A DNA stretch of 64,000 nucleotides from Neoceratodus forsteri (Eukaryota > Chordata > Ceratodontiformes > Ceratodontidae), in contig CM057452.1 in the NCBI GenBank assembly GCA_016271365.2, positions 1,243,811,001-1,243,875,000 of the forward strand, in the 5' to 3' direction. The position numbers were made by a program, and so were the translations under genes. Positions 58,740-64,000 of this stretch are shown here, one piece after another (the stretch's first letter is position 1; every line of letters begins with the position of its first letter). The notes below the pieces were generated by a model. That model made no database searches. It was given only the letters and a program-made list of their open reading frames with translations, and was not told the DNA's origin.

Positions 58740-60160
58740 GGGATGTTCAGCTTAGCAGTCCAGAAGCGCCATAGCGCAACCAGGGATGCCCCCCAGCAGC
58801 AGAGCAATGTAACTGCACAACCAGGGAGGTAGTGGCCCACCACCCATGCCACAGATGGGCACAGGAACACACAGCAGAACAGACATTGTCCCCCCACACC
58901 CCATGCACTGCACAATGGGGGGAAGGCTGGAATAAGCACTGGCCCATGGAGACAAGCAAACAACCCACAGCTGGGCCATGATGCCCCATCACACCTACCG
59001 GCAAGCTGTGACTTGCACACAAGGAGGGCTGACCACCCCGTGCCACACCATCCCCCCAATGCAGAGCACACCCTGCACCATGACCCTCAGACAGCCCCCA
59101 TGAGCATTGACCACCACAGCAGGAAACCCCATGCATGCCACCACCCCCACTGTGACACTGCAACCCATGCACCACAGAACCATGCAAGCCAGCCCCACCA
59201 CGAGCACCCATCAGCGGGTGGCAGCACATAGCAATGCAACAATGGCAGACACAGTGCCACCATGCACAGTCCCCCCGAGGTACGGCTGAGAGACCAACCA
59301 TGCATCGGCACATGATGTACCCCACACGGGACAGGGCGTGCCCCGGACACCACCACCAGTGGTACAGCACCCTGCACAGTATTCCAATGACACACCTGAC
59401 CCACAACTGGCCACAACAGCCAGCACAGACACCCACAGTGGTGCATGGAAGCATGCACCACACCGGATGCCACACAGTGTATGGACAGACACCCACCCAT
59501 ACCCAAGGGCACAACAACACAGCGATGCAGTGGTGGGGCAACCAAGCCCCCAGTGTGGGCCCATGTAAACTGTGTACACACAACCCACAGTCCTCCATGG
59601 CACTGCAGTGCCAGCCACCCCACGCAGGCACTGTGGACCCATACACCACTATCATTCGCCCGGAGCGCAAGTCACAGACAGTGGGGCACATCCCCTGCAA
59701 CACACACAAGGCACAGCATGGAGGTGGGACAACAACTGTGGTGCCCGCAGTGCCACCCAAGGCAGACATGCACCACACTAGTGACAGGAGGCAACCCAGC
59801 AATGTGATGGGTACAGTGGCTGCCCTGCAGGGACTGCCACCACTGACATGCCAGTGGACTGTGCAGGTCACAGACATGCATACGTGCCAGCTGCACAGGC
59901 CATGGACAGGCCGATGGGTGTGCCATGGACACAGAGCACGCACCATTGACCACTGCACACAGTCATCCAGTGTACAGGGCACAACACACACACCACAGAC
60001 ACTGACTGATAGCTACCCCCACACCATAGTCACCTCCACACAGACACACACACATACCCATTACAGCACCACCCCTGACGCCATGCACACCACTGTAGCT
60101 GATTACCTATAGCCCACTGCAAATCAGAGACCACCACAGTATTCATATCAAAATTAAATG
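58740..60160. other. CCA/CAC-rich non-coding region of Harbinger copy 2
   Basis: Counterpart of 33850-35250. It contains a 414-codon minus-strand frame (59991-58747) and a 292-codon plus-strand frame (59234-60112) that overlap. Both reflect scarcity of stop triplets in CCACA-rich DNA; the products are Cys/Trp/His-rich or Thr/His/Pro-rich with no domain pattern. Confidence 0.55.
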
Positions 60161-60338
60161 TATTGAGCAAATATATAAAATTCAACTATATACAATATTA
60201 CATAAACTATATACAAGGTTGGGGGGGCCACAAACAAGGTGGGGGTATGTAGAGGGCAGGGGTGGACAAATGGGATGGGAAAGGAGGGGTATCAGGGTGG
60301 GTCCAGCAGGGTAGAGGAATAGTGGGACCTATTGAACC

Positions 60339-62953
60339 CTAGCGGGAGCGCCTCTCCCAGCTCTGACTCCTCCGGGCTCTGTGCCTCCTCAGGACCCTGG
60401 TGTCATCAATTTGTCTGAGGATGTCCAGTGATGCTCTCACCACCTGTAATATCTCCCACAGTGCCTCCCTGATTTCACATAGATGGCGGGTACCTAGGAC
60501 AAGGGAGCACAGTCAATAGGTGTGAATGCACAACCCCATACAGCCCGCCCACTGTGCATGGCATACGGCCGTGGGACATACCTCTGTGATGGTGTGTGAC
60601 CACCTGCAGTGATCACGTCCACATGATCTGCCCACCCAGGTGCATACAGCCATGCAGAACGCTGCACACACCCACCGGCCAAGTCACGCACAGCACCACC
60701 GTGGCCATTTAGTGGCATGGCTATGTGGCGCAAAGGCAGTGGCACAACCATGTACTTGGTACACGCATGGACCACCATTGATGCACTCCCAGACATGCAT
60801 TGCCACTGGACAGTGTTGACTGTAACAAGTCACGTTCATGGCAGTGGTGTCGATGGATGGTGGCCATGCCCCACTGCCCACCCTGTCACACAGCATGCAA
60901 TAGTAATCATGGATGTATGGCACTCACCTTCATTGGGCCGGTCAAGTGGGCGGTGAGGGCTGTCGCCCCACCTGGCTGCACCATGCTGTTCCCGCCGCCG
61001 CTCTTCACGTGCACGGTGGCATTCCTCCGGGCCTGTGGGGCAAACATACTAACATACTAACATACTATTTGCCAGCAGATTAGGCCTTATGGTCTATCGA
61101 GTCTGCTCGAACCTTAGATCCTTAGTTGGGTGCTGAGGCCCTCCCATCCCTTGTGCTCTAGAAACCCCTATCATCCATCCTCACCCCCCTGGGACAGGCC
61201 ATCATCTGATACATCCACTTTCTGTGTCTGTCCCACCCTCTCTTGAAGCCCTCCACTGTGGATCTCTGAACCAGCTTGCCAGGCAGTGCATTCCAAGGGT
61301 CCACCACCCTCTCAGTGAAAAACCTCCTCCTCTTTTCCCCCCTCACCCTTCCACCTTCCAATTTCAAACCATGCCTTCTGGTGATACCTCCCTGCTTTAG
61401 TCTAAAGATCCCCTCCATGTTTACCCTATTTATTCCCTTGAGGTACTTGAAGACCTCAATCATGTCCCCCCTGTCCCTCCTCTCCTCCAATGAAAACAGG
61501 CAGAGCTCCTCAAGTCTGTCCTCATACGTCAAATCCCCTAGCCCTTGTATCATCTTAGTTGCCCTCCTCTGTACCCTCTCCAGGAGCTGTATGTCCCTCT
61601 TCAAGTGTGGTCTCCAGTACTGTACACAGTACTCAAGGTGTGGTCTAACCAGTCCATTGTACAGCGGCAGAATCACTTCCTTGCTCCTAGAGGTGATCCC
61701 CCTTACGATGCATCCCAACATCCTGTTTGCCTTGTTAGTCGCTCTCCTGCACTGCTCAGAGTTATTCATACATGCATCCACCATGACCCCTAGGTCTTTT
61801 TCCCCTATTGAGGCCTCCAGCGCCTCCCCTCCCAGGGTGTACCTGTGTTTAGGGTTTCCATGACCAAGATGCAACACCTTGCACTTGGTGATATTGAAAT
61901 TTAATTTCCATGTGTGAGCCCAGCTTTCCAGGGTGTCCAGGTCCCCTTGCAGGGCCAACCTCCCCTCTTCTCCCTCAACTACTGCTCCCATCTTGGAGTC
62001 ATCCACGAAGAGACTCATTTCACACCCTATACCCTCCCTGATCTCCATATGTGCATTAAACAGGATCGGACCCAGGACCGAGCCCTGCAGTACCCCACTA
62101 CCAACCTCTCTAGGTTCAAGAGCTCCCCACAGACCACTACTCTCTGGGTGCATCCAGCTAGCCAGTTTTCAATCCATCTGACCATCAAAGGGCCTACTCT
62201 AACCCCATCAGTTTCTCCACCAGACCATTGTGGGGGACAGAGTCAAACGCCTTGCTGAAGTCCAAGAATAATACATCCACAGGCTTTCCCCTGTCCAGTT
62301 CTGATGTTACCCATTCGTAGAACTCCACAAGATTTGTTTGACATGATCTACCTGGCACAAACCCATGTTGCCGACTATCCAGACCTCCCACCTCCTCCAA
62401 GTACACCCCCAATCGTTCCTTTAGTATACTCTCCATTAATTTTCCCACCACCGAGGTCAAATTGATGGGTCTACATGGAGAGAGGAACATCAGTACAATC
62501 CCATAGCAAAGTCCCCCTGCCCCCAGGTGTGTGCCCTCCCACCCAGTCAGACCCACCCACTCCACACCCTGTGAACTCCATCACAGCCAACCCCGGATGG
62601 TCCCTCCCCCATGTGTTGGACACATACAACACTGTTACCCATATGGAAGATAAAAGTGTGTTGACGTAACCCCTACCTGGCTGTGGCACTGTGCCCCTCC
62701 TGGCACGTGCCCGCAGGCATGCCAGTAGCTCCGGCTCCCTCCACCACAGGTCCCTGTATCTGTGCCTGCACTGCTCGGCACTCCTCCCCCATCCAGTGGC
62801 CTCCTCAAGGGCAGTGGCCACCTCCTTCCACACCTGGGTCCTGGTCCTGTCCAGGGGTGCCTCCCTGAACAGAGGCCCATGGTGTGGCTCCACAATGGCC
62901 ACTAGGTTGGCCAGTTCGATTGCAGACCACTGGGCTGCCCTTCTGCGTGCCAT
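60339..62953 (-). CDS. Harbinger Myb/SANT-like protein B, spliced frame intact (178 aa)
   Basis: Three exons: 62953-62677 (277 nt), 61032-60928 (105 nt), 60493-60339 (155 nt), total 537 nt, giving 178 codons plus TAG with no stop. Junctions are GT-AG (donor GTAGGG at 62676, acceptor CCACAG before 61032, donor GTGAGT at 60927, acceptor TCCTAG before 60493) and agree with copy 1. Exon 1 (residues 1-92) holds the Myb/SANT-like domain: AQWSAIELANLVAIVE (helix 1), RTQVWKEVATALEEATG (helix 2) and AEQCRHRYRDLWW (recognition-type helix). Residues 93-127 form a basic linker (EECHRAREERRRE). The last 50 residues are helical then very basic (RRHRARRSQSWERRSR), a likely nuclear localisation or DNA-contact tail. 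Intron 1 contains a 1.4-kb CR1 in the same orientation, about 8 bp upstream of the acceptor, which probably disturbs splicing. In the element it diverges from gene A and shares the strand of the transposase. Its role as a transposition co-factor is inferred. Confidence 0.8.
61040..62474 (-). mobile_element. CR1-like LINE (subfamily A), 5'-truncated, inside Harbinger copy 2
   Basis: RT from LTSVVGKLMESILKERLGVY (about 62450) through RQHGFVPGRSCQTNLVEFYE and VDVLFLDFSKAFDSVPHNGL, then a 331-codon open frame (62153-61158) with LQGSVLGPILFNAH, LFVDDSKMG (for FADD), [49 protein letters not shown] and FFTERVVDPWNALPGKLVQ. The 3' end shows CATACTAA repeats (61049-61068), i.e. TTAGTATG on its own strand. 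The insertion falls between matching Harbinger sequence at 61039 and 62475. It is the least decayed subfamily A piece here. Confidence 0.9.
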
Positions 62954-63394
62954 TCTCGGTGCTGTATTTGGTTATATGGCACTCTGGCGTGGCTGCCCAT
63001 GTGCAGATGTTTGCGATACAGTGCTGCCACCCTTATTGCGCTTTGTCACCGAATACGTGACAGAGGTGCAGTGCACCCATGCCTGACGCATGGCACCTAG
63101 GGAGCAAAGGTTGGGCACAGGGTCAAGGGTCTCCAGCGCATGGACACGCACAGTGCCATTGGAACACAATGTGTGTAGCGCGATTGGCTGCCTGTGTGCC
63201 AGTGCCATAGTGGCCTACCACGCAGTTGGCCCAGTGCACCTATTATGGCCCAGTGCCACAGTGCCATGTAGTGACCATCGCTATAGCACCACTGGCACAA
63301 TGGTGGCCATAACATGCATTGCCTACCATGCACAGCACATCATCAGAGCGGCAGATGCCTGTGTCAGCAACCCGGGCATGCACAGTGAGGTGTG

Positions 63395-63683
63395 TACTAC
63401 ACAATTTGAAGATAGAGGGGGGCAGCTCAGAGGTAATTTAAGGAAGTATTTTTTCACAGAGAGGGTTGTGGATGCATGGAATGGCCTTCCGGAGGAGGTT
63501 GTGGAGTCAAAAACAGTGGTGGAATTCAAGCATGCATGGGACAGTCATAAGGCAATTCTAGGGAGTGGGGTAGGAAGAAGTAGGCTGCTGGTTAACTAGG
63601 ATCTGCAGCTTATCCATTAGGTAGGGAAATGGGCAGACTGGGTGGGCCAAGCAGTCCTTATCTACCGTCAAATTCTATGTCAC
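63395..63683 (+). mobile_element. CR1-like LINE (subfamily B) 3' end inside Harbinger copy 2
   Basis: Encodes the last residues of RT (YFFTERVVDAWNGLPEEVVE, then SKTVVEFKHAWDSHKAILG) followed by the subfamily B tail GGGCCAAGCAGTCCTTATC and ATTCTATGT. On both sides sequence matches Harbinger copy 1 (GAGGTGT.ACTAC on the left, CACAGA.CTGCGCCA on the right); about six target bases seem lost. Confidence 0.88.
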
Positions 63684-63829
63684 AGAACTGCGCCATTGGC
63701 TCAGCACATTCAACACAATTACGCAAAGCACAACAGCACAATATTCAGCCGTCATATGCAAATCATCTAATCAGCCATTCAATGGTGCAGCACTGCAATT
63801 TGCATCTACTTAAAGTTGCGCCTCACCTC

Positions 63830-63854
63830 ATTTGCATGGGTTGTGCTATAAAAG
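63830..63854 (+). promoter_or_regulatory. Octamer plus TATA promoter of Myb-like gene A, copy 2
   Basis: ATTTGCAT (63830-63837) and TATAAAAG (63847-63854), followed by the leader and the GTGAGT donor at 63902, as in copy 1. The gene itself is interrupted at about 63941. Confidence 0.6.
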
Positions 63855-63940
63855 TGTGACATTGGGCTGCAGTGACCATAGTTGGTTACTGCAGTCTATT
63901 GGTGAGTTGCATGTTGTTTGGGAGTGTGGACTGTGGATTT

Positions 63941-64000
63941 CAATCAATCAATCAAACAATCAAAATCTTTATTTATGCAGGCGGACATCATTGAGCAAAG
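63941..64000 (-). mobile_element. Start of another insertion with (ATCA)n edge
   Basis: Harbinger identity stops after GTGGATTT at about 63939 and is replaced by CAATCAATCAATCAAACAAT, then CAAAATCTTTATTTATG. Such an edge is typical of a (TGATT)n-type LINE 3' tail on the minus strand; only 60 bases are visible. Confidence 0.4.

Larger units (their letters stand above)
58534..63940. mobile_element. Second Harbinger copy, left two-thirds (continues beyond the window)
   Basis: It begins GGCCCAGATATTCAAA (58534-58549) and follows copy 1 throughout: GCGCAA-rich end, CCA-rich region (58740-60160), gene B (60339-62953), divergent intergenic region, and the octamer/TATA promoter of gene A with the first donor at 63902. 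Two CR1 pieces are inserted: 61040-62474 (-) in intron 1 of gene B and 63395-63683 (+) in the divergent region. At about 63941 a different repeat cuts in. The transposase gene and right end are not in the window. Confidence 0.88.

Noticed and set aside
58747..59991. 414-codon minus-strand open frame in Harbinger copy 2, and the 288-codon frame at 33850-34716 in copy 1
   Set aside because: Long frames are open on both strands and in several phases of the same CCACA-rich DNA, the copies do not keep the frame in register, and the products are Cys/Trp/His-rich without a domain pattern. Scarcity of stop triplets from base composition explains them.

Overview
This window is eukaryotic, repeat-dominated vertebrate DNA. 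It shows spliced genes with GT-AG introns, a CpG-poor and TG/CA-rich composition, CA and GAAA microsatellites, CR1- and L2-type LINEs, tRNA-derived SINEs (one with a MIR/CORE-like tail, one of V-SINE type), hAT relics and PIF/Harbinger transposons. The mix of three CR1 subfamilies, a V-SINE and a P2X7-tail domain fits a non-mammalian vertebrate with a large genome, such as a lungfish, caecilian, salamander or ray-finned fish. The species cannot be fixed from sequence alone. I see no convincing single-copy host gene; nearly everything recognisable is transposon-derived.

Layout. 1-2.0 kb: a fragment of a multicopy 'CHTG...YHS' protein (+) faces a terminal exon encoding a P2X7 C-terminal-type domain (-). 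2.0-9.6 kb: stacked CR1 LINE pieces on both strands, one split by a 461-bp hAT-type non-autonomous element with an 8-bp target duplication. 9.6-13.7 kb: CA-rich tandem repeats, a degenerate one-arm copy of a foldback element, and a tRNA-derived SINE. 14.3-19.5 kb: two L2-like LINEs (-). 20.5-23.3 kb: CR1. 25.5-28.3 kb: 105-bp monomer array, hAT transposase relic, AT-rich tandem repeats. 28.8-32.9 kb: a long decayed CR1 with esterase-type ORF1, broken by a hAT MITE (perfect 8-bp duplication) and a MIR-like SINE. 33.6-41.3 kb: a complete Harbinger transposon. 44.0-47.0 and 48.0-50.2 kb: CR1. 52.9-53.4 kb: V-SINE. 53.9-58.1 kb: a large foldback (palindromic) element. 58.5-64.0 kb: left two-thirds of a second Harbinger copy, carrying two CR1 insertions.

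The most interesting system is the Harbinger family. The complete copy (about 7.7 kb, 16-bp terminal inverted repeats, possible 3-bp duplication GGT) carries three genes rather than the usual two: a DDE transposase (-) with a 132-bp intron and two in-frame stops; a Myb/SANT-like protein A (+) behind an octamer/TATA promoter and a 5'-UTR intron; and a second, separate Myb/SANT-like protein B (-) in three exons, divergent from A. In the second copy the three exons of protein B join into an uninterrupted 178-codon frame, although a CR1 sits in its first intron. GCGCAA motifs cluster in both subterminal regions and may be binding sites for the Myb-like proteins.

The second unusual object is the foldback element. 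Two arms of about 1.2-1.3 kb face each other across about 150 bp. The left arm is extended by six tandem units of about 293 bp. Each arm also contains its own 140-bp hairpin module, and an exon-like block with outward-facing splice donors is preserved in all three copies in the window.
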